From contig JADJRH010000001.1 in NCBI GenBank assembly GCA_016712345.1, positions 1,054,001-1,118,000 of the forward strand: a DNA stretch of 64,000 nucleotides, read 5' to 3'. Positions 44,500 through 52,980 of the stretch are shown piece after piece (the stretch's first letter is position 1; every line of letters begins with the position of its first letter). The notes beneath the pieces were generated by a model. It saw only the letters and a program-made list of their open reading frames with translations. It did not search any database and had not been told where the DNA came from. This DNA is from Polyangiaceae bacterium. GTDB lineage: Bacteria; Myxococcota_A; Polyangia; Polyangiales; Polyangiaceae. A program made the position numbers and the translations under genes.

Positions 44500-46211
44500 A
44501 AACGGCCGGTAATGCCGAGCGCCACCTCATTCATTTCGCTTTCAAGCTTGCCGCCGTTAATCACTTGAAAGGTGCGCGACGCGCCGCCCGGACCTGGGTC
44601 TTCAATGGTTGCGCCGTCACCCGACAAACCATAAAGGGCTCCCTGCCCACCGTTGTCGAGTGTGCCGATAAACGTGTGTTGGTAAGCCGCGCTGATATCC
44701 AATCGCCAAACGCGAACGGTGGCGCCCGCCGATAAACCGGTCTTTTCACCGTTATGAAAATCGATATTCAGATACGCGTCGTCTTGACCTTTTGATTCAT
44801 AAAAGAAGCCGGCGCGAGCCGATAACAGGCTCGGCAATATCACCACCTCACCGCCGAGACGAACGCCGAAAACGTCTTTCCACTCGTGCGGGATATCGGC
44901 ATTTTCGGGCAACGTGCCGCCCTGAGTGCCATTGATAATGATCCCCTTCTTAAAGCGGACCTCCAGATTTTTTACGGCCGAGTTATTGGCGTATGTGAAA
45001 TCGGCTTCCACATCGAACAAGTCTTCGCTCATTGCATCGCGCACCTTTTTGGTGCCCTGCGCCCATACCGGTTTTTCGCCGACTGTCGACCGCGGGTAAT
45101 GAAAGCGAACGCCCAATTTGGCTTCCATTGGAATGGGCAGCTTAATGTGGCCGGCTTTATAACCGGGATCGCCTTCTTTATCGCCGAGCGTTACGGTGCA
45201 TAGCGGATTGGAAGGGTCACTGCATCGGTCGGCTTCTTCATTGAGTTTGCCTTGACCGTCCCAATATTGAGCGGTTGTGGTTACGCTCGCTTCGGTGTCC
45301 ACCGCGTCGGACCAACGAAACCAGCCGGCAACATCAATATACTTGTGCGGTGAATAGAGCGCTCCAATAACAAATCCAGGAACAAAGAGATCTGTTGCCG
45401 AGAGTTTGGCGCGCACATCACCCAATCCACCGCGCGCAAAGTCGTCATTAAAGACGCACGGTCGATCGTTATTGGGACCACAGTTATTTCCGCTCACCTG
45501 AACCGAAAGCGATTCTGAAAAATTCTCAAACGAAGCGTTTGCAATACCCCATGTAAAGCCCGCGCCGATGGCGAGGTTATCCAATGGGGCCCACGCCACA
45601 CTCAATGTTGGAAAGAGAATGATCGAGCTGGACTTCACCAGCATGTACCGCTGGGGAGAAGGCTGCGTACCCTCCACGCCAAACCGATTTACGAAAGGCA
45701 GCTGCTCCGGCCATTCGTGATTGCCCACTCCGTGCGGACCGAGCACGCCGATGCCAATCGCCAGCTGATCAAGCACGCGGAAGTTTGCAGCCAGCTGAGG
45801 GTTGGGAGAAACGTGACCATTTTCACAAACCCTCCCCGGCGGGCCTTTTGCGTCACCTTCGGGGTCGGCTCCCGGCCCCGGAAAGTTGTCAACGTCGTTG
45901 CCCGGCGACACCGGAAATCCGTATTGGCCGTACGTGTCTGAATCTTCGTCGGCGTCCTGACCCGTGCGGGTATAGCACCTGTCCGCAAAAATCAGATGCG
46001 CTCCCAAGTGTACACTTGTTGGCTGCCGAACCAAGCCGGCCGGGTTGAAATAAACAGCCAGCGGATCGTCGGCCCGTGCGAGCCAAGCTCCACCGCGGCC
46101 TACTTGATAGGCCCCGTTTTCAGGCGACTCGAGACCGTTTGAAGCAAGCGCCGACGTTGCGTAAAGCGACGCGGAAACGAACGTGAAAAGACCCAACGCA
46201 GGCTTTCTCAT
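44496..46211 (-). CDS. FadL/OmpP1-type outer-membrane transport protein
   Basis: 571 residues, AAGGAAAAAAGGGAA ribosome site before ATG 46211. The signal peptide ends at ATSALAS, then the family opening NGLESPENGAYQVGRGGAWLARADDPLAVYFNPAGL (NPAGL box). A central region is rich in beta-strand patterns and the last residue is Phe (GITGRF), as in 14-stranded barrels importing hydrophobic compounds. The stop codon is contributed by the adjoining R2 element. It is probably co-directional with, and 34 bp after, the MXAN_5187-type gene. Confidence 0.9.
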   Translation of the reverse strand: MRKPALGLFTFVSASLYATSALASNGLESPENGAYQVGRGGAWLARADDPLAVYFNPAGLVRQPTSVHLGAHLIFADRCYTRTGQDADEDSDTYGQYGFPVSPGNDVDNFPGPGADPEGDAKGPPGRVCENGHVSPNPQLAANFRVLDQLAIGIGVLGPHGVGNHEWPEQLPFVNRFGVEGTQPSPQRYMLVKSSSIILFPTLSVAWAPLDNLAIGAGFTWGIANASFENFSESLSVQVSGNNCGPNNDRPCVFNDDFARGGLGDVRAKLSATDLFVPGFVIGALYSPHKYIDVAGWFRWSDAVDTEASVTTTAQYWDGQGKLNEEADRCSDPSNPLCTVTLGDKEGDPGYKAGHIKLPIPMEAKLGVRFHYPRSTVGEKPVWAQGTKKVRDAMSEDLFDVEADFTYANNSAVKNLEVRFKKGIIINGTQGGTLPENADIPHEWKDVFGVRLGGEVVILPSLLSARAGFFYESKGQDDAYLNIDFHNGEKTGLSAGATVRVWRLDISAAYQHTFIGTLDNGGQGALYGLSGDGATIEDPGPGGASRTFQVINGGKLESEMNEVALGITGRF

Positions 46212-46245
46212 TTCCCTTTTTTCCTTGGGTAGAGAGCGGGTGGAC

Positions 46246-47964
46246 TTATTTGACGGGTGATGCTTTGAGGGCGGCTTTGCCCTCTTTCACGTACACGGTG
46301 AACTTCACACGAGAACAGTTGTGTCGTGCAACGAGCGCATCTTTGTTTCGCTGAAGTGTACCTTTGAATTTTTCGAATGTGAGGTTGGCTGTCGGCTCGC
46401 CGCACTGTTGCTTGAGGGCGAGAAATTCCTCGTACACGCGGCGCCAATCGGCCATTTCATCAAACGGCTCGTCACCCGCGAGTTGCGCGAGAGGCTGAAT
46501 GTTCGATGCCTCCGCGACCGCGAGATCCGCCGCGGGTGCGGGAGGCGCGGGTGGCACAGGTTTCTTGGGCGGCGGTGCTTTGGGTTTTGCTGCGGGCGCC
46601 TCAACGATCTCTTCGATCTCCTCCGCTTCAGCGGCTTGCGGACGCGGCGGAGCTTTCGGCAACCCGCGCGGACCCGACGATTGCGTGGGTGAAATCGCCG
46701 GACCCGACGAAGGCGGCGGTGCGCCTGCCGCTTCACCCGGCAGTGCAAACGCGCTCATAGCCGGCTGTGCGGGCAGCGGACCAAGCACTTTTTCAAGGTT
46801 GGCCGCTTTGCGCGGAACGCCGCCCTTCTCCGCGATTTTCTCCATGCCGTCGTTGATGTCGGCCGCAATCTTCTTGTACGCACCGCTGAACTTACTCGGC
46901 GCGAGCACATCAATCTTGCCCTTTGCAAGTTCAAGCGTTTGAGCTGCGAACGTGCGGAGCGGGCTTGTGTGCTCCATGAATGAGAAGAACAAACCGAGCA
47001 GAAGTGCCAACAGAACACCGCCCACAACACCGAAAAATACAGGCGATTTGGTGACAGCGCTCTTGTCTGTGTTGTCCGCCTTCGTGAGAAAATCAAACGG
47101 ACCATCCACACGAACGGCAAGCCGTCCTACCGCGTAACCGGTGCCTAAATTCCAAGCTTCGCCCGGAAGCCTTGCGTACACAACACCGAGCGACTCGTTT
47201 AGAATACGCGCCCCCGATCGGCCTTTTTCTTTGTAGTCCGCGTTGTCATCCAAAAACTTCAAGTCTTGCGTAATGCTGTCGAGATTCGACTTGTCGAACC
47301 CCTCGGGAGCACCGGACGCCACACGTTGATTGTCGGCGTAGAAACCCACCGCGGCACCCGTGCGCTTTGACACCGATCGCGCAAACTCATCATTGACGAT
47401 CTTTGCAGCGACGATCGCGCCCACCGGCTCGCCGTTTACTTCCTGCTCCACAGGCCGCGCCACAACGCGATAGATCCGGCCTTTCCAAACCCACGCGTCG
47501 TCGCGAATCCACCCGTGCAGAGCGTCCGCAACAACACCGTAACCACCGAGTTCCCAATCTTCTGTGTTGGCGCCGGTAACTTCATCCACTGCGCCGACAA
47601 CTCGACCGGATGCATCCACAGCCCAAACAGCGTCAAACTTGAGTTCTTGCGGAACTTCGCCGTAAAGCTTTTGCAGCACCTTTTTGTTTTTGCCGTGCAG
47701 CTCTTTGGGCACTTTGCTCTCCGCCGAACTCTTCGCCAGATTGGCTCGGATCTCGGGATTGAGCGCGATTTGAATGAGCGCGCTCGCTCTTCGCCGCGCA
47801 TCGTCCTTGAGATACCACTCCACCGCACTGGAGTCGGCCAGCAGCGATTCGCTCATCGCGCGATGACCCGCGCGGTTGTACATCTGCACTGCGAGAAGCA
47901 ACACGAACGCCGCGGCGCCGAAAGCCAGGGCGAGCACCGCATACCAAAAGCGCGAGAGGATCAT
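46246..47964 (-). CDS. MXAN_5187-type two-pass membrane sensor-like protein
   Basis: 572 residues, good ribosome site (GGAGG, 7 nt). TM1 at about 8-28 (YAVLALAFGAAAFVLLLAVQ), a periplasmic region of about 260 residues with a sensor-like pattern (FDAVWAVDASGRVVGAVDE, RIYRVVARPVEQ), TM2 (VFFGVVGGVLLALLLGLFFSF, about 305-325), then a HAMP-like helix, a Pro/Ala-rich linker and a C-terminal domain (WRRVYEEFLALKQQCGE...RVKFTVYVKEGKAAL). The last domain matches, from memory, the myxobacterial MXAN_5187 C-terminal family. Partner of the next-upstream cupredoxin-like gene (16-bp gap). Confidence 0.7.
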   Translation of the reverse strand: MILSRFWYAVLALAFGAAAFVLLLAVQMYNRAGHRAMSESLLADSSAVEWYLKDDARRRASALIQIALNPEIRANLAKSSAESKVPKELHGKNKKVLQKLYGEVPQELKFDAVWAVDASGRVVGAVDEVTGANTEDWELGGYGVVADALHGWIRDDAWVWKGRIYRVVARPVEQEVNGEPVGAIVAAKIVNDEFARSVSKRTGAAVGFYADNQRVASGAPEGFDKSNLDSITQDLKFLDDNADYKEKGRSGARILNESLGVVYARLPGEAWNLGTGYAVGRLAVRVDGPFDFLTKADNTDKSAVTKSPVFFGVVGGVLLALLLGLFFSFMEHTSPLRTFAAQTLELAKGKIDVLAPSKFSGAYKKIAADINDGMEKIAEKGGVPRKAANLEKVLGPLPAQPAMSAFALPGEAAGAPPPSSGPAISPTQSSGPRGLPKAPPRPQAAEAEEIEEIVEAPAAKPKAPPPKKPVPPAPPAPAADLAVAEASNIQPLAQLAGDEPFDEMADWRRVYEEFLALKQQCGEPTANLTFEKFKGTLQRNKDALVARHNCSRVKFTVYVKEGKAALKASPVK

Positions 47965-47980
47965 CGTTTAGCCTCCGGCC

Positions 47981-48709
47981 TCACTTCTTTTCGTCTTTTT
48001 TGGGCTCATCGCTCACAAGGAGCGGACTCTTGAGCGGTTGTTCGGCGGGCGCCGGGTTCACAACAAAGTCCATCTCTTTTCCAACAACAACGCCGTTGTG
48101 ATACGCGCGAAGCTTGTATTTTCCGGGTTCAAGATCGATCCCAAACTCCCCTTTTCGATCCGGATAAGTCACCGCAACCGCCTTGGGTTCAACAACGATC
48201 CAAGCGCGTACACTCGGCGCCGCCTGATCGCGAATTTCATACGTGCCCGGGCCGGGCGGTGCCCACGATCGAGCCTTGTTTGCAGGGGTTTCGCCCACCT
48301 GCAGACCCTTGTTGCCCGTGTCGTAGAGCTTGTGCGGAAAGGGATCTTTATTCTCGATCTGAACCGTTTCGCCCTGTGTGATCACAAGCGTCACCGGCGA
48401 AATCCGCCCGCCCATCACCACCATGTTGCCTTTCACTTTCACGCCGCCCGCATCGGAAACGGCCACGATCGCAACCTCTTTGTCGAGCTGAGCGGTGAGG
48501 TTGCGCGCATCAGTGCGCGTGGTCACGCTCGGTTCGCGGAATGTGTACGCATGACTCGTCGGCTCTTTGGCCTCATTCCAAACGGGGTTTAAAAGCTTCT
48601 GAGTTCCGGCAAGGCGACCTTTCACAGTCACCGGAGCGGCGCTGAGAGCGACGCCTGGAACCAAGAGCACCGCGAGGGCCAATACGAAACGGCTCTTTGT
48701 GCCAACCAT
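47981..48709 (-). CDS. Secreted cupredoxin-like protein
   Basis: 242 residues. Signal peptide (VLALAVLLVPGVALSA). A central cupredoxin-like stretch (VTLVITQGETVQIENKDPFPHKLYDT, then GTYEIRDQAAPSVRAWIVV) has a His in the loop, but the usual Cys ligand is not obvious, so copper binding is doubtful. A beta-sandwich region then follows (GEFGIDLEPGKYKLRAYHNG). A Lys/Glu tail ends it. It is the first gene of the operon with the MXAN_5187-type protein and is presumably periplasmic. Confidence 0.7.
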   Translation of the reverse strand: MVGTKSRFVLALAVLLVPGVALSAAPVTVKGRLAGTQKLLNPVWNEAKEPTSHAYTFREPSVTTRTDARNLTAQLDKEVAIVAVSDAGGVKVKGNMVVMGGRISPVTLVITQGETVQIENKDPFPHKLYDTGNKGLQVGETPANKARSWAPPGPGTYEIRDQAAPSVRAWIVVEPKAVAVTYPDRKGEFGIDLEPGKYKLRAYHNGVVVGKEMDFVVNPAPAEQPLKSPLLVSDEPKKDEKK

Positions 48710-48812
48710 GGGAATCGCAAGCTACCGGAACGGCCCAGCGGACGGAAAAAAAACTCACGCCGGTTGTGCCGGCCGCGGTGAAGAACGCGAGATCTATTGT
48801 AGGCTCCGCCGC

Positions 48813-49736
48813 ATGACCGAAACGGCACCGGCGCAATATTCGTTTCTGGCGGGTTTTGACGGCGAGTGGCGGGACACTTGGTGGAACGCCGACTTTCTCG
48901 CATTAACTGCGCAGCGACATCAATTCCATAACGTCCAAAACGTATTGGATGTGGGGTGCGGCGTGGGTCATTGGGGACGAACATTGCTCCCTCATCTACC
49001 CAAAACAGCCAAGCTGACTGGTATTGACTACGAGGCGTCGTTTGCAGAAAAAGCAAATGGCAAAGCGCTTGAATTGGGCCTTTCCGATCGGCTTTCTTAT
49101 CGACAAGCTTCGGCCGACGCGTTGCCATTTGATAACGACACGTTTGATATGGCAACCTGTCAAACAGTGTTAATGCACCTGCCCGATGTGCCGCGCGCGC
49201 TCGCCGAAATAAAGCGTGTATTGCGTCCGGGTGGCCTCTTCCTGGCCTGCGAGCCCGACAACATTGCCGAAGCAATGGCACTGTTTCGCGGCTCGCCGCC
49301 CCCTCCTTGGAAAGATCTCCTGCGTCTCATTGATTTTCAACACACATGCGAACTCGGAAAACAGGCTCTCGGTCGCGGTGACAGCTCCATTGGTGAAAAG
49401 CTGCCCGGCCTGTTTACCCAAGCGGGATTTAATCACATCTCCACCTATCAAAATGATAAGTGCGCGTGGCTTGTTCCACCTTATCAATCCCGCGATCAAG
49501 CGCTGGATCTGCAACAATTTTTGTCCTGGATAGATGCAGGACTATGCCTCTTTGCCGGCAATGGTCACGACGACTCCGTTAAACTTTATGCGGCAGGAGG
49601 CGGTGATCCCGCTCAGTTTGAAGAGCTTTGGCAGCTTGGTTTAACGGTTCACCAAGGGTTTAAAAAGGCCGTATTGGCGGGCGAATACCACGGCGGCCGT
49701 GCGGTCACTTTTTATATGGTTTCAGGCCGCAAATAA
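48813..49736 (+). CDS. Class I SAM-dependent methyltransferase
   Basis: 307 residues from ATG 48813 (MTETAPAQYSFLAGFDGEWRD). Motif I is VLDVGCGVGHWGRTLL, then TGIDYEASF (motif II), ASADALPFDNDTFDMATCQTVLMHLPD (post-I to motif II) and RVLRPGGLFLACEPDN. This is the UbiE/type 11 fold. Substrate unknown. It is divergent from the cupredoxin-like gene and convergent with the next sigma-54 regulator (5-bp gap). Confidence 0.85.
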   Translation: MTETAPAQYSFLAGFDGEWRDTWWNADFLALTAQRHQFHNVQNVLDVGCGVGHWGRTLLPHLPKTAKLTGIDYEASFAEKANGKALELGLSDRLSYRQASADALPFDNDTFDMATCQTVLMHLPDVPRALAEIKRVLRPGGLFLACEPDNIAEAMALFRGSPPPPWKDLLRLIDFQHTCELGKQALGRGDSSIGEKLPGLFTQAGFNHISTYQNDKCAWLVPPYQSRDQALDLQQFLSWIDAGLCLFAGNGHDDSVKLYAAGGGDPAQFEELWQLGLTVHQGFKKAVLAGEYHGGRAVTFYMVSGRK

Positions 49737-49741
49737 TAAGC

Positions 49742-51124
49742 TCAATCGTCGTCAGACTCAGCCTTGTCCTGCCGAAGCCCCAACGCTCGACACTTTTTAT
49801 ACAAGTGACTCCGCTCCAAACCGAGCGCCCTCGCGGTGGCAGACATCTGCCCATTGTGATGGGTAATTGCCTGTTCCAAAATGCTTCGCTCCGCTTCTTC
49901 AACCAATACACGAAATGGAACACCCTCACGAAAGAGCCCCGTTGGAGGCGGTGCGGCCGAGGTGCCCAAACAACGCTTTACGTCACTCTCATCCACCTTG
50001 TCATCGGGCGTTAAGATCACCAATCGCTCAATCACATTGCGAAGCTCGCGCACATTACCTGGGAATGAATAACCCGCGAGCGCGCTCATTCCACCCTCTG
50101 TAATGGTCATTCCAGGCCGGTCATTTGTTTTTGTGGCAATGGCCAAAAAGTGTTTCGCCAATAAAGGAATGTCTTCACGCCGCGCCCGCAGAGGTGGCAA
50201 CGCGAGCGGCAACACGTTTAATCGGTCAAAAAGATCGGGCCTAAACTTGTCTTCTTTGCAAGCCGCTTCCAAGTCGCGATTGGTGGCAGCCACAACCCGC
50301 ACATCCACCTTAATGGTTTCATGACCGCCGACGCGCTCAATTTCGCGCTCCTGCAATACGCGAAGCAACTTCGCCTGCATTGAAAGCGGCATGTCCCCCA
50401 CTTCATCCAAAAAAAGCGTTCCACCGCTGGCGCGCTCAAACTTGCCACGTCGCTGTTTGGTGGCACCTGTAAACGCTCCCGCCTCGTGACCAAACATTTC
50501 ACTTTCAATCAATTCACTTGGAATGGCCGCACAATTCATTTTTTCGAGAGCGCTGCGAGCACGTTTTGACGCGAGGTGAATGGCCCGCGCCACAAGTTCT
50601 TTTCCAGTTCCACGTTCACCCGTAATGAGCACCGTTGCATTGGCTTTGCCTGCTCGGGCAATTTGCTCCCGCAACTCAATCATCACGCGGCTCTCACCCA
50701 CCAGATCGCTCGACTGACCCGTTTGCGTCTTGAGGGCATTGGCCTCGGCCTCGGCGCGCACCAAGCGCAATGTGTTTTCAATGACCAATAACAATCGATC
50801 GGTGGACAGAGGCTTTTCAAGAAAATCAATTGCCCCAAGCCGCGTGGCTCGAACCGCCGCGTCAACCGTTGCATGGCCGCTCATCATCACCACCGGCATA
50901 TCAGTGCCCGCGGTTCGAATGCGCTTCAGCAGGTCAACCCCGTCGCCGTCGGGTAGGGCCACGTCAAAAAGGCCCAAGTCATACGTGCGCTTTGTGAGCT
51001 TTTCTTCGGCAATTTTTACCCCGCCCGCCACATCCACCGCATACCCTTCCAACGTCAGGGCCTTTTGCAAAGTGGTTAAAATCGACGGTTCATCGTCGAG
51101 CACCAGAATGTGACCGCGAGGCAT
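49742..51124 (-). CDS. Sigma-54-dependent response regulator (NtrC family), second
   Basis: 460 residues from ATG 51124 (MPRGHILVLDDEPS). Receiver: DDE, phospho-Asp in LGLFDVALPDGDG, SGHATVDAAV. AAA domain: GERGTGKELVARAIH, GAFTGA loop, GTLFLDEVGDMPLS. C-terminal Fis HTH: THHNGQMSATARALGLERSHLYKKCRALGL. It is an activator of sigma-54 promoters. No kinase is adjacent. It is paralogous in layout to the 31650-33071 regulator but clearly diverged. Confidence 0.95.
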   Translation of the reverse strand: MPRGHILVLDDEPSILTTLQKALTLEGYAVDVAGGVKIAEEKLTKRTYDLGLFDVALPDGDGVDLLKRIRTAGTDMPVVMMSGHATVDAAVRATRLGAIDFLEKPLSTDRLLLVIENTLRLVRAEAEANALKTQTGQSSDLVGESRVMIELREQIARAGKANATVLITGERGTGKELVARAIHLASKRARSALEKMNCAAIPSELIESEMFGHEAGAFTGATKQRRGKFERASGGTLFLDEVGDMPLSMQAKLLRVLQEREIERVGGHETIKVDVRVVAATNRDLEAACKEDKFRPDLFDRLNVLPLALPPLRARREDIPLLAKHFLAIATKTNDRPGMTITEGGMSALAGYSFPGNVRELRNVIERLVILTPDDKVDESDVKRCLGTSAAPPPTGLFREGVPFRVLVEEAERSILEQAITHHNGQMSATARALGLERSHLYKKCRALGLRQDKAESDDD

Positions 51125-51179
51125 ATCTACAACCTGCGGTACCATAAGCCGCTGCGCGCCGCTACCTCGGCCCCTTTTT

Positions 51180-51215
51180 CCATCCGCATCCGGGCCAAAC
51201 TTCTGACCGCCGGAA
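51180..51215. repeat. Remnant of an R2 palindrome arm
   Basis: GGGCCAAACTTCTGACCGCCGGAACTA resembles the GGCCAAACTTCTGAAAAGCGGAACTA arm at about 12555-12578. It lies in the intergenic region between divergent genes. Confidence 0.5.
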
Positions 51216-51234
51216 CTATGGTATAAACAATTCG

Positions 51235-52320
51235 ATGCGCCGATTCACCTTCCCCACTGTTGTCGCAACCGTCCTTTGCGCCTGCGGCTCCGGTGAACCT
51301 CAGGTGCCCTCCAAACAAACTTCCACGGCCGCCGGCTCAACCTTCCCATCCAATTCCACATCCGCGTCTGTTCCATCCTCCCCATTGGTCACACCATCCG
51401 CAACGGCGGATGCCGAAAAGCCCGCGGCACCGGCCCCGCCGCACATATCGTATTCTGAGGCTAAGAACATCACGTTTCCCTCTCAACTCACTGCCGCGGC
51501 TGAAGGTTGCAAACCTGCCTCCGCAGAAAAGGCGGCTGAAGAAGAGGCCATTCGCTGCCTCATCCGAGCACGTTTCAATGGTGACGACGCGGCGCGCGAC
51601 CTTGCACTCAACTTGTACAACCAACTTGGAACGGTCACCGGCGTTATTACAGAACACACAATGGACGGGGGCTGGCGGGGTCAACTTCACCTCGTGCCAG
51701 AACCGCCCATGGGTAAGTATAAAAAACACCTTCAGTGGATTTTGTCATCGTTTGTATCGCTCGACTCTTTTTTTAAAGATCTCGATAAACAACGCCCCAG
51801 CGGCACGTCTGCCCAATACCGCTACCGCGCTCTCGGGTTTCGATTTTTTCGCTCCGTGGGTAGAACCACACCGTCGGCCTACGCCGATGGATGGGAAGTA
51901 TCGTACAACGTTTCAGGTTCGCTCCATTCCAGCGCCGAGGCCGTACGTGAAACCCTCTTTCACGAAATCTTCCATTCAAACGACGCCGATCACAATCGCT
52001 GGTCAAGCCGAACGCTCGTTCCAATTGTCGACGGTATTCTGTCCAAATGCGGGCAAAAAACGCCCTGCCTTGCCCCCTACGCGCCGGGGACAACAATGGT
52101 GCGCGGCGGGACATATTACGCCTTTCAGGCCGGCAACGGCGTTTGGGAATATGCGGCCGAGTTGGCAACCCGGTACTTAACAGAGCACACCACGTTGCTA
52201 AAAGGCGAAAAACTCAAAAAACCGCCGTTCAAGTGTGGACCACCTGAAAACGGCAAAACATGGAAGCTCTTGGTAGACGAGTTTTTCGGCGTGGACCTTA
52301 CCCCTGCCTGCACTCCATAG
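51235..52320 (+). CDS. Putative zinc metalloprotease lipoprotein
   Basis: 361 residues. The signal peptide ends in a lipobox-like VLCAC. After a Ser/Pro/Ala-rich linker, the C-terminal part has the zinc-type motif HEIFH in ETLFHEIFHSNDADHNRWSS, with possible further ligands (His/Asp cluster DADHNRW). Cys pairs (CGQKTPC, CGPPENG) suggest disulfides. No family name can be given; a gluzincin-like or minigluzincin-type fold is a guess. A lone gene upstream of a long R1 repeat. Confidence 0.7.
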   Translation: MRRFTFPTVVATVLCACGSGEPQVPSKQTSTAAGSTFPSNSTSASVPSSPLVTPSATADAEKPAAPAPPHISYSEAKNITFPSQLTAAAEGCKPASAEKAAEEEAIRCLIRARFNGDDAARDLALNLYNQLGTVTGVITEHTMDGGWRGQLHLVPEPPMGKYKKHLQWILSSFVSLDSFFKDLDKQRPSGTSAQYRYRALGFRFFRSVGRTTPSAYADGWEVSYNVSGSLHSSAEAVRETLFHEIFHSNDADHNRWSSRTLVPIVDGILSKCGQKTPCLAPYAPGTTMVRGGTYYAFQAGNGVWEYAAELATRYLTEHTTLLKGEKLKKPPFKCGPPENGKTWKLLVDEFFGVDLTPACTP

Positions 52321-52364
52321 ATTCCAGAACGACCGCTGAAGCGTCATGCCAAGACCTGAATCGC

Positions 52365-52980
52365 CTGGAGACGTCTCTTCACCACGGAGTCACAGAGGAC
52401 ACAGAGGAACACGGAGTTTTTTGTTTCTTTCGCTGCTATGGGTACACATCACCCACGATCCCAAACCTGACAGCGGATCGGTTAGGTGGTGCGAGACGAT
52501 TGCAGTCTGAAATACAAAAAAAACTCTGTGGATCTCCGTGATCTCCGTGCCTCCTAGGTAACTTCCCTTTAGCGGAACGTTCTGCAAGGCACGGATCCAG
52601 TCTTGTCGAGACGTTTGGGACACCCTTGCCCGTCGCCAAGCGGAAAAGCGAACAGCGTGGCGCGTCGGGTTCTCCAGATGGAGTTCTGTGGCGAGCGCAG
52701 CCACGACGAAAACGAGAGACCGGCGAGACCGGTGGATGGCGACGTGATGGACATCTCAAGTCGCCGGACCTCCCAGAACGGGCTCTTTTCTGCTGCATCG
52801 ACAACTCAACCGCAACGAGTTACTCGCCGTTCGAATGAGGCGCATGCGCCGCTGGGGAACTCCGTGTTGAAGAGACGTCACGGCCGGCGTGACGTGACTG
52901 GTCGTTGCGTGATGGTGTCAGTTACCCACGAATCCGAGTCGGATTCGACCTGTCAGGCGGCGAGACGCGAACAGGTCACT
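52365..52980. repeat. Long R1 dispersed repeat, copy 2 (inverted relative to 43.9 kb)
   Basis: Core (GCTATGGGTACACATCACCC) and CACGGAG iterons at 52380-52420, then 52534-52871 equals the reverse of 43909-44246, then a diverged tail to about 52975. No gene is seen in 52321-52980. Confidence 0.85.
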
